From: Sphingobacteruim zhuxiongii
Lineage (GTDB): Bacteria > Bacteroidota > Bacteroidia > Sphingobacteriales > Sphingobacteriaceae
Assembly (NCBI RefSeq): GCF_009557615.1
Contig: NZ_CP045652.1
Span: forward strand, 186,001-250,000
DNA length: 64,000 nt
Direction: 5' to 3'
Positions 16,254-25,941 of the stretch are shown here, in pieces (within the stretch, counting starts at the first letter, position 1; each line of letters opens with the position of its first letter). The notes beneath the pieces were generated by a model. That model had not been told where the DNA came from. It saw only the letters and a list, made by a program, of their open reading frames with translations, and searched no databases. The translations under genes were made by a program, and so were the position numbers.

Positions 16254-17909
16254 TTAATTTCCAGCAGTTCTTACGCATCGAACATTTTTAAAGGGTGTTT
16301 GTAGCACATTGACGCTTCCTAATAGCGAGATGTTTAAGAGTTCTGTTGCCATCGTATTTAGAATAGAAGTAGATCTGTAGTAGCGTGAACCCGCGGAGAT
16401 AAATGGAGGTACTGCTAAGATTTCATCAGTTGTCCATAAGTTCGCGCTGTTGCCATATGTTGTTCCTAAATCTAAGCTAATAATCTCGGCTAAACTCGCT
16501 GCAATACCCTGTCCATTGTAGTTGAAACGTAAGTTGTTGCTAGGATAAGGAGACGCAGTTCCCGTTGCAGCATATTCAATGTAGTTTAGTCCTCCGACAT
16601 CTCCGCGACTACCTGTATGAGTTAGTAGGTCGTCGTAGTCGTCTTCTGTCGCATTGCGCCATACGCCTTGTGGATAGACCAAGCTACAAGGGTCAATTTC
16701 AGCATCTCGTACGGCCCAATTTTCAGGAAGATGGGCTTTAAAAGCGAAATAACTGTTTCTATTGTTACTGTGAGCATAAGTATGATTAAAACGATAAGGA
16801 TTATGTCCTGCTTGATAATAGATGTTTTGTCTAGCCCATTTTACCGATCCCACCGTTAGTGCGGATTCGATCAGGTCAACCTTTACTGTTCTACTGGTTC
16901 CTAAAGTGGAGGTTATTAAATTCACCGCAGGCAAGCTGACCGGGCTATTAAAAGTTCTAATTGTGCTGTTGTCGATGTGTATGCTCAAACTATTCAGAAT
17001 GACTTGAAAAGAGTTGATCGCCGCTGGATTTGACGTGTAGAAATAGGCCACATTTCGATCCCCGTAGCTATAGTTAGGTACGCGCTGGAAGTTGCTGGAT
17101 ACGGGGGCTGCTGAATAATTCTGCTCGTTTGTAACTGTGCCGGTAAATAAGTCTATGGATCCTTTTCCAAAATAATTTCCTGCAAAAGTAATCTGCGCCG
17201 CGTTAAGATCGGCGAACATGCCCATGGTATTGAGCTCAACCGCTACTCTTGATAGCTTATGTTTAAATAGGATGCCTAGGGGCGTGTTACCTGTGTTGGA
17301 TATATTTATTGTGTCTGTCGCATATAGAAGATCGTAGCCTTCACCTGTTGATAGGCTTGGAGCTAATGGGTTGGCGACGTCTGGCAAGGTTACAGAATTG
17401 TCGCGATTATAGGAGTAGGCTATCCAGCGATAGCTTGCGCCTTTGACCACATCAATTTTTAATTCGGTGTTCGCCGTGGCTTCCACATTTTCATGCAAGG
17501 TGCCATCCATATTGTAGATCAGCATCCTGAAGACGATTCCTGGTGCCATTGATTCCGCGCGGAGCATTTTGGAAGAAGCGCCGCTCTGTTTGCTTGAAAA
17601 GAGCCTGGTGTCTCCGTTTACTGAATAGTCGTCTTTTTCAACTGTCATAGCGAGGTCGATATCTCCAGCGGACTGTATCGCTAAGTGCTTTTTAATGGGG
17701 TTCAATCTTTCGTTGGAAGCTTTAGGGGCTTCAGTTTCTATATCAATCTGTTCACTATCGGTTCCTAATACGGAGACCGATAATCCAGTTAATTGTGGCT
17801 TTTCTATTTCGTTATTGACTTCCCTAGAGCAGGCGCTCAAAGTCAGTAGAAATAGTATTGCGAATATTCTTAACGTTTGAATATTGCAATTCATCATAAG
17901 TTGTTTCAT
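16254..17909 (-). CDS. Fimbrillin-family-like surface lipoprotein
   Basis: This 551-aa protein has a lipoprotein signal with the lipid-accepting Cys at 27 (LTLSAC). The first half contains the block GILFKHKLSRVAVELNTMG (about 210-230), typical of the Bacteroidota fimbrillin / Mfa-like fold, in which adhesins and pilins are exported as lipoproteins. The last 190 residues (from SVKWARQNIYY) with CSLVYPQGVWRNATEDDYDDL and a terminal FKNVRCVR resemble the FISUMP-type domain often found at the end of such proteins. It is probably a surface adhesin or pilus component. It follows a 61-aa peptide gene on the same strand after 35 bases. Confidence 0.72.
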   Translation of the reverse strand: MKQLMMNCNIQTLRIFAILFLLTLSACSREVNNEIEKPQLTGLSVSVLGTDSEQIDIETEAPKASNERLNPIKKHLAIQSAGDIDLAMTVEKDDYSVNGDTRLFSSKQSGASSKMLRAESMAPGIVFRMLIYNMDGTLHENVEATANTELKIDVVKGASYRWIAYSYNRDNSVTLPDVANPLAPSLSTGEGYDLLYATDTINISNTGNTPLGILFKHKLSRVAVELNTMGMFADLNAAQITFAGNYFGKGSIDLFTGTVTNEQNYSAAPVSSNFQRVPNYSYGDRNVAYFYTSNPAAINSFQVILNSLSIHIDNSTIRTFNSPVSLPAVNLITSTLGTSRTVKVDLIESALTVGSVKWARQNIYYQAGHNPYRFNHTYAHSNNRNSYFAFKAHLPENWAVRDAEIDPCSLVYPQGVWRNATEDDYDDLLTHTGSRGDVGGLNYIEYAATGTASPYPSNNLRFNYNGQGIAASLAEIISLDLGTTYGNSANLWTTDEILAVPPFISAGSRYYRSTSILNTMATELLNISLLGSVNVLQTPFKNVRCVRTAGN

Positions 17910-17944
17910 TTGATTTACTCGGTAGAATTTGGGGTAATGTTGGG

Positions 17945-18130
17945 TTAAAGATCTCCGCGGACACTATCTTGGGATTGTTCTGCTCCCCAAGAATCTACAG
18001 CGGGTGTAAACTCATTTGTTAAATTCTCTCCTCCAGAAATTGTTGTGGAGGATTGAGCAATACTGGATTCTAGTTCTATGACTTCCCATTCGACTTTTGG
18101 GCTTTCATAAGGGGTTAGTTTTTGTTTCAT
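17945..18130 (-). CDS. 61-aa peptide co-encoded with the fimbrillin-like gene
   Basis: The peptide starts MKQKLTPYESPKVEWEVIEL, then has a Ser/Thr-rich segment (SSIAQSSTTISGGEN) and an acidic tail ending SVRGDL. It has no signal peptide or membrane helix. Similar short proteins (YxxPxVEVIELE, Ser-rich SGG, acidic tail) recur next to fimbrillin or similar surface genes in Bacteroidota, from memory of the group. It lies 35 bases upstream of the fimbrillin-like gene on the same strand, so it is probably co-transcribed. Function is unknown; the leader/core look invites comparison with secreted or modified peptides, but no maturation enzyme is nearby. Confidence 0.6.
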   Translation of the reverse strand: MKQKLTPYESPKVEWEVIELESSIAQSSTTISGGENLTNEFTPAVDSWGAEQSQDSVRGDL

Positions 18131-18486
18131 TTCTTTCAGTTAAGTCCTATTGTGTTTCTATTATCGCTAAGTAGCACAGTAGTCATATAACTCTGAAGAC
18201 GTCATCACAACGCTACCAGAGGTCGCTCGTTGTATCCGCGCTAAAAATGAGCATAGGATATTCATGCGACGCAATGACTTGTTCGATGATTTTTGAATTT
18301 GAAAAACGTTTTAAATGCGCTAGATACTAACCTAAAGGCAGAAGGTTGTTTGCGCGCATAGCATTTGAAAGCTCGTTGTTCTTTCTTTGTATTAGCAGAT
18401 GTTGGTTAATATTGTTGTTTGGCAAACGCAATTATATCTTATTACGTAAATATTATCCTCTTTAAATATTTTAGATACAATTTATG

Positions 18487-18494
18487 CAAATATA
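18487..18494 (-). promoter_or_regulatory. Candidate leftward -7 element for the peptide/fimbrillin transcript
   Basis: Read leftward the sequence is TATATTTG, an exact TAnnTTTG match. It overlaps the left arm of the perfect inverted repeat at 18491-18511. It would give a leader of about 350 bases before the 61-aa gene. No good -33 TTG is seen. Confidence 0.33.
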
Positions 18495-18511
18495 ACAACT
18501 AGATTGTTATA
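18491..18511. promoter_or_regulatory. Perfect 8+5+8 inverted repeat, candidate operator
   Basis: TATAACAA and TTGTTATA flank the 5-base spacer CTAGA. The symmetry, the 21-bp size and the overlap with a -7-like element fit a binding site for a dimeric regulator. No T-run follows, so a terminator is unlikely. Confidence 0.4.
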
Positions 18512-18911
18512 ATTATTTGCTTGTATGTTTTTTTTAGTAAAAAATGTATAGAGATTAATTTTGACGCGTATTTCAAGGAGTATATTTAAATTTTGTAGCT
18601 GTATCGCTACAGGTTTTAGGGGTGAAAATATGCTTATGGAGTATGCATATCAAGTTTTTTTGATTTTGAAATCTTGATTTCATTTCTAACCTAGTAACTC
18701 TAATTCTTAATTTTTATCTACTTTCAACTATTAAATATTTGATTGAAAATCATAACATCTTTTAGAAAATTACTATCATTTCGCTGGACTCAAATAAATT
18801 TTAATATTGTTGAAAAATTTATACTTTTACTTTGAGCTTATAAATTATGAAGATCTGACGATTCTTTCGCTTACCTGAAATCACTAAAAATTAATAAGGA
18901 GAAAGCCTGTA

Positions 18912-19436
18912 ATGATTGTTACGGATAAGATTTTATTTAGTAAATACTATAAATTACTCTGTTACTTTGCCTGGAAGATGGTAAAGGATCAATCTCTTGC
19001 AGAAGACTTGGCTCAGGACGCATTTGTTTCTTATTTCCAAAATAAATCACGCGTCTCGACAGATGAAGCGGCTATTAGAGGGTTTCTTTATTCTTCAGTT
19101 CGTTTTTCAGTATTTAATCAAAACCGTAAAAGTCAATCTGAGAAGAAATATTGGGAGAGAATTCATTTTACCGAACAAGATAACATTGACTATGAGCATC
19201 AGATCATTCAAGCAGAATTTACTTTTGAAATAAATGCCGCTTTGCAAAAACTACCGGAAGCCTGCCGGAAAGTATTTTCGCTAAGCTATCTAGAAGGCAT
19301 GAGCAATGAAGAGATCGCAAATGAGCTTGAAGTAAGTATAAATACAATCAAGACCCATAAAAAAAGAGGCCTTAAAGCGTTGAGAGAAATGTTACGCCCA
19401 GAATTCTTCTCTCTATTCCTGCTCTTTTTAAAATAA
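18912..19436 (+). CDS. ECF sigma factor, FecI-like (SusC-coupled)
   Basis: This 174-aa sigma-70 family protein has region 2 at about 8-75 (LFSKYYKLLCYFAWKMVKDQ and AEDLAQDAFVSYF) and region 4 at about 110-165 (LQKLPEACRKVFSLSYLEGM and NEEIANELEVSINTIKTHKK). There is no long N-terminal extension, as usual for ECF factors. It directs RNA polymerase to its own small regulon. The next gene is a FecR-type anti-sigma and then an STN-containing SusC, the standard outer-membrane signalling chain. An AGGAG sequence lies about 10 bases before the ATG, unusual for this phylum. Confidence 0.95.
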   Translation: MIVTDKILFSKYYKLLCYFAWKMVKDQSLAEDLAQDAFVSYFQNKSRVSTDEAAIRGFLYSSVRFSVFNQNRKSQSEKKYWERIHFTEQDNIDYEHQIIQAEFTFEINAALQKLPEACRKVFSLSYLEGMSNEEIANELEVSINTIKTHKKRGLKALREMLRPEFFSLFLLFLK

Positions 19437-19500
19437 TTTTACTTTTTTTCGATTTCCTGTCACCCCTAATTCTTCTTTGCGTTTCTTAGTCATATATAAC

Positions 19501-20640
19501 ATGATTATAACCGCAATCAGAATAGCTAAACTATTGGTCAAAAAGTATCGTAACGAACTAACTGACCAGGAACGAATGGAATTAGAAAGTTGGCGTGCTG
19601 CGCATCCGACTAACGCGCCGTTTGAAGAGAATCTTATGACCAATTCGGTAGATGAGCAAGAGCTCGCATGGTTAGATGCCATCGATACCGAAACAGCATG
19701 GCGGAAGACTCAAGAGCGTCGTCCTAAGAAGAGAAGACTTGTCTATTGGAGTGCTGCTGCGGCGGTCTTGCTGATAGCAGGCAGTGCATATTTATTTCTA
19801 AATCAAAAAGACACCAAGATCTCTAGTGAAAAGATTGAATACACGACAATTATTAAGCAAGATGTAAATCCAGCGCTTCTCGGCGCTAAGATTATTTTGG
19901 CTAATGGAGAACAACGACAGGTCGATGCAAAGTTAAGTTTGTCGGATAGCTCTGGAGTGCTAGAGAGTGGGTCTTCAAATACTGAAGAAGCTAGCCGCCC
20001 TAAGGTTTCCATGCTGAATACCTTAGTGGTGCCGATGGCAAATCACTTCCAACTAACCTTAGCAGACGGAACATCCGTATGGGTTAACGCGAATAGTGAG
20101 TTGAAATTTCCTACCAAGTTTGATGGGAATGAAAGAAAAGTCTATCTACAAGGAGAGGCTTATTTTGAGGTGGCTAAAGATGCTAATAGACCATTCTATG
20201 TAGTTACCCAAAATGGAACAGTAAAAGTTTTGGGAACACATTTTAATGTTTCAACTTATGGTAACAGTTCCAAAACCACGCTAGCCGAAGGATCAGTAGA
20301 GGTGTCAAAGAATGAGCATAGCGAAATCATAAAACCGGGTCAAAAAGCCGAAGTAAGAGGCAATGAAATTCAAGTGAAGAAAGCAAACTTACAGAAGGAT
20401 CTTGCATGGAAAAACAATGAATTCTATTTCAAGAAAGACAATATTGTTGACATTGCTACGCAGTTGAAAATGTGGTATAATCTGGATGTATCTTTCGCGT
20501 CAGATGTTTCATTAACAGAAACCTATTCGGGAGAGATTAAGAGAGATTCACGATTATCTGAAGTGATTAAGATGTTGGAATTTGTCAGCGACCTAAAGTT
20601 TACACTAGACAAGAACAAATTATTAATAACCAAAAAATAG
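19501..20640 (+). CDS. FecR-family anti-sigma factor
   Basis: I start this at the ATG 19501 (379 aa); the upstream in-frame start is a TTG in a T-rich leader. A cytoplasmic N-terminal domain (LLVKKYRNELTDQE) is followed by a single membrane helix at about 80-100 (YWSAAAAVLLIAGSAYLFL), a periplasmic FecR domain (LADGTSVWVNANSELKFP, YLQGEAYFEVAKD, VKVLGTHFNVSTYG) and the C-terminal DUF4974-like domain (WKNNEFYFKKDNIVDIA) that contacts the STN domain of the cognate SusC. It holds the sigma factor encoded 64 bases upstream until its transporter binds substrate. Confidence 0.95.
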   Translation: MIITAIRIAKLLVKKYRNELTDQERMELESWRAAHPTNAPFEENLMTNSVDEQELAWLDAIDTETAWRKTQERRPKKRRLVYWSAAAAVLLIAGSAYLFLNQKDTKISSEKIEYTTIIKQDVNPALLGAKIILANGEQRQVDAKLSLSDSSGVLESGSSNTEEASRPKVSMLNTLVVPMANHFQLTLADGTSVWVNANSELKFPTKFDGNERKVYLQGEAYFEVAKDANRPFYVVTQNGTVKVLGTHFNVSTYGNSSKTTLAEGSVEVSKNEHSEIIKPGQKAEVRGNEIQVKKANLQKDLAWKNNEFYFKKDNIVDIATQLKMWYNLDVSFASDVSLTETYSGEIKRDSRLSEVIKMLEFVSDLKFTLDKNKLLITKK

Positions 20641-20683
20641 ATTATGAAAATAAAGATTTACACCAACCCATAGCAATAAAAAA

Positions 20684-20705
20684 CAGGAGTGTTGCAGCAC
20701 CCCTG
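20684..20705 (+). promoter_or_regulatory. Leader hairpin between fecR and susC
   Basis: CAGG-A-GTG and CAC-C-CCTG form a stem with one A-C mismatch around a 6-base loop, 60 bases before the SusC start. It is not followed by a T-run, so it is more likely an RNA-stability or processing element than a terminator. Confidence 0.35.
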
Positions 20706-20765
20706 TATGCTTATTCAGTTAAAAAACAAGTAGTAACCTAATTCATTAACTCAATTATCAAATGT

Positions 20766-23700
20766 ATGAATAACTTCTCATTTGGCAAAAGGAGCCGATA
20801 TCCATATGGTCCTCCTTTTGGCATAATTATCCGAATTATGAAAATTACAACATTCTTATTGTTGATTTTTATGTCTTGTGCGTATGCAGATGGAACAGCA
20901 CAACATGTCTCCTTGCGTTTGAAGGGCGCGAAAATAGAGGATGCATTTCAGCAGATTTCTAAGCAGACGAAATTTAAATTTCTATATAGCGATGATGTCG
21001 TTCGGCACGCCTCATCCATCAATCTGAATGTCAAGAATGCGCCATTGAAAGAGGTGCTTTCTATGTTGCTAGACGACAATTCGTATTCTTTTAAAATTAT
21101 TGCAAATACAATCTCTGTTAATTACAAAGCTGGTGCCGCTAATTTAGCATCCGCAGAGATTATTCAGCATCAAGTTTCAGGTACTGTCAAGGGGTCTGAT
21201 GGAAAAAACCTAGCAAACGCTTCTGTGCAGGTAAAGGGTAGTTCTGCCGGAACTGCAACAGGCGAGAGTGGTAATTTCAGCTTTGCTGCCCCTGCTGATG
21301 CTACACTTGTTGTTCGTTATGTCGGATATAAAACGAAGGAAGTGGCTGTAGCTGGCAGATCGGTTGTACATATTGTGTTAGAGCCAACAGAACAAGCGCT
21401 AGATGCTGTAAATGTTGTTGCGACAGGTTATCAGACATTAGATCGCAAATTATTTACAGGAGCAACATCAAAAATAGATGCAAAAGACGCTGAACGTGCG
21501 GGGGTTCCCGATATTTCTAGAATGTTGGAAGGGCAAGCTGCCGGGGTTTCGGTGCAGAACGTTTCAGGTACATTCGGTGCAGCACCTAAGATTCGTGTGC
21601 GTGGAGCAACTTCAATTACTGGAGATAACAAGCCATTATGGGTTATTGATGGAGTTATCTTGGACGAGGCGGTAAACATCTCGAATGAAGCATTGTCGAC
21701 GGGAGATGCAAATACGCTATTAGGATCGTCTGTAGCTGGTTTAAATCCTGACGATATCGAATCGATTACCATTCTAAAGGATGCGGCTGCAACTGCGATG
21801 TACGGGGCAGCAGCAATGAACGGGGTTGTTGTTGTAAACACAAAAAAAGGTAGAAATACCGATGGAGCCGTAAATATTAATTACACCGGTAATTTTACCA
21901 CATACATTAAACCTTCGTATCGCCAGTTCGATATTATGAATTCGGGTGAGCAAATGGACCTTATACTAGACTTAGAACGCAAAGGTTTCTTAAATCACTC
22001 CGGTGTTTCTCGTAGCGCTACAGGTGGTGTTTTTTGGAAAATGTATAACCAAATGTACATTTATGACGAGAAAACAGATACTTATGCCTTAAGAAATGAT
22101 GCGCCTTCTCGTTACGAATTTCTACAACGATATGGAAATGCAAATACCGACTGGTTTGATTTGTTGTTTAAAAATTCTTTAGTTCATGAGCATTCATTGA
22201 GTGTTTCTTCAGGAACGGCAAAATCTCAAACCTATGCATCAACAAGTTATATGGACGATTCAGGCTTTACGCAAGGCAATCGTGCAAAGCGTTTTACGGC
22301 TAACTTAAGGAATAACTTTACGATTAACGATAAACTAAAAGCGGAAATACTATTTCAAGGTAATATTCGTGATCAAAAAGCACCAGGAACTATCAATCGC
22401 GCTTCTGATGCCGTTTATGGTAACTATTCACGTGACTTTGATATCAACCCTTATTCTTATGCTTTGAACACTAGTAGAATCATAACACCTTATCATGAGG
22501 ATGGTTCTTTGGAATATTTCATTCGTGACTATGGCGATTTCAATATCTTAAATGAGTTAGACAATAACTATATCAACCTTAAGCTGATGGATTTGAAAGT
22601 TCAAGGGGGAATTACTTATAAAATCATACCAGAATTAACATACTCCGTTACGGGGATGTACCGCTATTATAATTCGGAGAGACAGCATTATATTACTGAG
22701 AATTCTAATATAGCAAAATCTTACCGCGCTAATGGAGATAATACCATCAATGGTTCGAATAGATTCTTGTATAAAGATCCTGATTATCCAAACAGAGATC
22801 GTTATGTAATTTTACCGAATGGAGGTTTTTTCAATACCTCAAATAACAATATGATCAGTTATTATTTGCGTCATAATTTAGAGTACGATAAGAAGTTTAA
22901 TGATCACTCCGTTAATTTCTTCGGAACAATGGAGCTCCAATATGCAGACAAGCAAAATCATGATTTTACAGGCCCAGGTATTGAATACGGGAATGGTAAC
23001 TTGGTGATGCCGACTTATCGCTTTTACAAGAAAGGGATAGAAGGAGGAGATACTCCATTTAGTATGTGGTATTCTTACGACCGGAAAATTGCCTATGCGG
23101 TAAGAGGAGCTTATAACTATAAAGACAAATACTCTTTCAACTTTACGACACGCTACGATGGATCCAACAAAATGGGAAGTTCAAAGGTGGCACGTTGGCT
23201 ACCAACATGGAACGTCTCAGGAGCATGGGATATCGACCAAGAGGAGTTTTTCAATAAAGAGAGTTCTGTTTTTTCTAGTGCAAGAATCCGTGGTACTTAC
23301 GGTCTAGTAGCAAACATGGGAAATGCGTCTAACTCGGCTGCGGTGTATTATAACGCTGTCGCTTATCGCCCTTACGAAAGCGAACGTGAAGGAAAAATTG
23401 ATCTATCGGGTTTAGAAAACAAAGACCTTACTTGGGAGAAAATGTACGAAGTGAATATCGGTACAGATTTAGGTTTCTTCAATAATAAAGTGGATGCCCA
23501 TATTGATTATTACCGTAGAAATATTTTCGACTTGATCGGTTCAGTTAGAACTTCAGGAATCGGAGGCCAATATACAAAGGCGGCAAACTATGCCGATATG
23601 ACTGGAGAAGGAGTCGACTTCGAAATTGGCGGATTTCCATTCCGTAATCCTGATGGTTTAACCTGGAGAACCCAGTTTTCTTTCGGTTATAATCGTACTA

Positions 23701-24467
23701 AGATTACGAATATGGACGTCTCTAGAAATATCTGGAACTTAGTTTCAGCAGAAGGCGGCGCACGTTTAAATTATGCACATAGAGGTTTGTATTCTTTAGA
23801 CTTTGATAAGCTTTATGATGAGCGTGGATACCCTACATTTATTGGTCCTGATGGTACTCCCGGAGCAACTTATTTCTGGTTACAATCCGATGAAATCGAG
23901 TTCTTAAAATACGAAGGCCCAGTAGATCCTGTATATACAGGAGGTTTCTTTAACCGGTTTGAATACAAGAATTTCTCGATGTCTTTCTTGTTGAAATTCG
24001 GATTTGGTAATATGGTGCGTTTACAGCCTGCCTATTCAGCAGTATATTCCGATATGTACAATGTGTCGAAAGACTTAATCAACAGATGGATATATAAAGG
24101 AGATGAAATTCTAACCGTGATTCCATCATCATTAGATACTTATGGCTATGAATATGAGGTTAAGGATCGTGAAGGCATACGCACTTCCGGTGTTTATACT
24201 TACAATGCTTTTAACTATTCCTCAGAGCGCGTTGCGAAAGGTGATTATATTCGATTATCTCAGGTAACATTAGGATACAGTCTGCCTAGTAAATATGCTT
24301 CAGCAATCAAGTTTAGATCGGCACAATTTAACCTTGTTGGAAACAATCTTTTCCTATTGTACTCCGATAAGAAATTAAACGGCGTAGATCCGGAATTCTA
24401 TAGCAATGGTGGTGTGGCATTACCTGTACCACGTCAGGTTACATTCTCACTTAAACTAGGATTTTAA
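20766..24467 (+). CDS. SusC-family TonB-dependent transporter with N-terminal STN signalling domain
   Basis: This 1233-aa protein is longer than the other SusCs because it has an N-terminal extension and, after the signal peptide (from MKITTFLLLIFMSCAYA), a secretin/TonB N-terminal (STN) domain at about 45-115 (AKIEDAFQQISKQTKFKFLY and LKEVLSMLLDDNSYSFKI). Then come CarboxypepD_reg (about 137-215), plug (ASKIDAKDAERAGVPDISRM, KDAAATAMYGAAAMNG) and barrel ending KLGF. The STN domain relays substrate binding to the FecR protein and so to the ECF sigma factor. I kept the start at 20766 because FecIR-linked SusCs often carry such a basic, Pro-rich extension before the membrane segment. The substrate is not evident. 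Confidence 0.95.
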   Translation: MNNFSFGKRSRYPYGPPFGIIIRIMKITTFLLLIFMSCAYADGTAQHVSLRLKGAKIEDAFQQISKQTKFKFLYSDDVVRHASSINLNVKNAPLKEVLSMLLDDNSYSFKIIANTISVNYKAGAANLASAEIIQHQVSGTVKGSDGKNLANASVQVKGSSAGTATGESGNFSFAAPADATLVVRYVGYKTKEVAVAGRSVVHIVLEPTEQALDAVNVVATGYQTLDRKLFTGATSKIDAKDAERAGVPDISRMLEGQAAGVSVQNVSGTFGAAPKIRVRGATSITGDNKPLWVIDGVILDEAVNISNEALSTGDANTLLGSSVAGLNPDDIESITILKDAAATAMYGAAAMNGVVVVNTKKGRNTDGAVNINYTGNFTTYIKPSYRQFDIMNSGEQMDLILDLERKGFLNHSGVSRSATGGVFWKMYNQMYIYDEKTDTYALRNDAPSRYEFLQRYGNANTDWFDLLFKNSLVHEHSLSVSSGTAKSQTYASTSYMDDSGFTQGNRAKRFTANLRNNFTINDKLKAEILFQGNIRDQKAPGTINRASDAVYGNYSRDFDINPYSYALNTSRIITPYHEDGSLEYFIRDYGDFNILNELDNNYINLKLMDLKVQGGITYKIIPELTYSVTGMYRYYNSERQHYITENSNIAKSYRANGDNTINGSNRFLYKDPDYPNRDRYVILPNGGFFNTSNNNMISYYLRHNLEYDKKFNDHSVNFFGTMELQYADKQNHDFTGPGIEYGNGNLVMPTYRFYKKGIEGGDTPFSMWYSYDRKIAYAVRGAYNYKDKYSFNFTTRYDGSNKMGSSKVARWLPTWNVSGAWDIDQEEFFNKESSVFSSARIRGTYGLVANMGNASNSAAVYYNAVAYRPYESEREGKIDLSGLENKDLTWEKMYEVNIGTDLGFFNNKVDAHIDYYRRNIFDLIGSVRTSGIGGQYTKAANYADMTGEGVDFEIGGFPFRNPDGLTWRTQFSFGYNRTKITNMDVSRNIWNLVSAEGGARLNYAHRGLYSLDFDKLYDERGYPTFIGPDGTPGATYFWLQSDEIEFLKYEGPVDPVYTGGFFNRFEYKNFSMSFLLKFGFGNMVRLQPAYSAVYSDMYNVSKDLINRWIYKGDEILTVIPSSLDTYGYEYEVKDREGIRTSGVYTYNAFNYSSERVAKGDYIRLSQVTLGYSLPSKYASAIKFRSAQFNLVGNNLFLLYSDKKLNGVDPEFYSNGGVALPVPRQVTFSLKLGF

Positions 24468-24478
24468 CACCTACAATT

Positions 24479-25939
24479 ATGAAAATTAAGAACTTATTAT
24501 ATGTTTTATTAGCGTGTTCAGTAGGACTTTCTAGCTGTAGCAAGTTTCTAGATAAGAACCCAGACATGCGTGCGGAAATTAATTCCGTAGAAAATTTGAA
24601 AAGATTAGTTGCTTCGGCCTACCCAAGTGCAAATCACTTGTTAATGACAGAGGTTTATTCCGATAATGTTGAAGATAAGGGTGTTGGGAGTTTAGAGCAA
24701 ATGATTACCAATTTTTACAATTGGCAAGATATCAATGATAACGGAACAAATACACCGACGGATTACTGGAACAAGTGTTATGAGGCGATTTCGGTTGCAA
24801 ATCATGCGTTGAAAGCGATTGAAGAAGGTAATTTTGGAGAAGATGTATTACCCTATAAAGGAGAAGCGCTCGTTGCTCGCGCATATGCGCACTTTATGTT
24901 AGTCACCTTATATTCACAAGCCTATCAAATCGGAGGCGACAACAGTAGTCCTGGTGTACCATATGTGACAGAGCCTGAAAATGTTGTGATTAAACAATAT
25001 GAACGAGGAACAGTAGCTTCAGTTTATGAAAATATTCGCAAGGATTTAGAAGAGGGTTTACCCTTGTTAAAAGGCGGTAAGTGGGAAGTGCCCAAGTATC
25101 ATTTTACGCCAGAATCTGCCAATGCTTTCGCCGCAAGATTTTATCTTTTCACAGGCCAATGGCAAAAAGTTGTCGATCATGCCAACGCCATATTTGCAGG
25201 AGGAAACTTTGCAGGAAAATTGAGACCTTACAATACAACCTTTAAGACATTAGGATTTAATGAGGTTAATATCGTTTATACGAAAGCGGACCAACCTTAC
25301 AACCTGATGTTGAGTGAGACCTACAGTACTTACCAACGTTTTAGTTCTGTAAGACATGGGATGGGCGTAAATGTGTTTCAAAAGGTACTGAACGGAATAA
25401 CTGCAGCAGGACAACAATTCTACAACTTTGGTCTTTCTTACGGAACTCCACACTATACAACATATGTTTGGAAGGAGTTTTTCTACATTACGGACGCAGC
25501 GGCAAATACTGGATTCCCTATGCTGATGGTGCCTACATTTACTTCTGATGAAGCCTTGATGAACCGCGCAGAGGCATACGCACAATTAGGACAAAACGCA
25601 AAGGCTATTGCCGATTTAAATTTACTTGCTAGTAATCGTATCGATCGGTACAACCCTACGGCTCATGAAGTGACATTGGCAAAAGCACAGGCGCATTTCG
25701 AAGTAACAGATCCCAAAAAAGCCCTCATAAACACAGTGTTGGAATTTAAACGCGTGGTATTTATGCAAGAGGGGATGCGCTGGTTCGACATCATAAGACA
25801 TCGTTTGCCAGTTAAGCATATCGTTATCGATGACCAAGGGAATGAATCGTTTATCGAATTGGGGCCCGATGATAAACGTCGCGTATTCCAAATCCCGCAA
25901 GAAACCAAGTTGTCAGGTCTTGAACAAAATCCTAGATAA
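24479..25939 (+). CDS. SusD/RagB-family lipoprotein of the ECF-controlled operon
   Basis: This 486-aa protein has a lipobox Cys at about residue 20 (VGLSSC). It shows SusD TPR-type helices (YKGEALVARAYAHFMLVTLY), the C-terminal motif EFKRVVFMQEGMRWFDIIRH and the tail ending in QNPR. It is the surface partner of the SusC encoded 11 bases upstream. Its sequence is far from the two SusDs of the ribose region and belongs to the type that travels with the zinc metallohydrolase and DUF4302 genes that follow. Confidence 0.95.
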   Translation: MKIKNLLYVLLACSVGLSSCSKFLDKNPDMRAEINSVENLKRLVASAYPSANHLLMTEVYSDNVEDKGVGSLEQMITNFYNWQDINDNGTNTPTDYWNKCYEAISVANHALKAIEEGNFGEDVLPYKGEALVARAYAHFMLVTLYSQAYQIGGDNSSPGVPYVTEPENVVIKQYERGTVASVYENIRKDLEEGLPLLKGGKWEVPKYHFTPESANAFAARFYLFTGQWQKVVDHANAIFAGGNFAGKLRPYNTTFKTLGFNEVNIVYTKADQPYNLMLSETYSTYQRFSSVRHGMGVNVFQKVLNGITAAGQQFYNFGLSYGTPHYTTYVWKEFFYITDAAANTGFPMLMVPTFTSDEALMNRAEAYAQLGQNAKAIADLNLLASNRIDRYNPTAHEVTLAKAQAHFEVTDPKKALINTVLEFKRVVFMQEGMRWFDIIRHRLPVKHIVIDDQGNESFIELGPDDKRRVFQIPQETKLSGLEQNPR

Positions 25940-25941
25940 TC

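Larger units (their letters stand above)
18131..18911. other. Long AT-rich intergenic region with many inverted repeats
   Basis: These 781 bases separate the divergent 61-aa peptide gene and the ECF sigma gene and hold no gene I can support. Inverted repeats seen: TATAACAA/TTGTTATA (18491-18511, perfect), TGTAGC/GCTACA (18594-18611, perfect), ATATGC/GCATAT near 18628-18650 and ATCAAG/CTTGAT near 18647-18681. A leftward -7 element overlaps the first. Very low GC compared with the flanks suggests a regulatory or foreign stretch. Confidence 0.5.

Noticed and set aside
16116..16304. A 62-codon rightward reading frame downstream of the fimbrillin-like gene
   Set aside because: It covers two of the hairpins and runs into the 3' end of the opposite gene, has no promoter or recognisable protein pattern, and looks like chance.
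21431..21841. 136-codon leftward frame inside the STN-type SusC gene
   Set aside because: Antisense shadow of conserved plug-domain codons; no independent start signal or motif.
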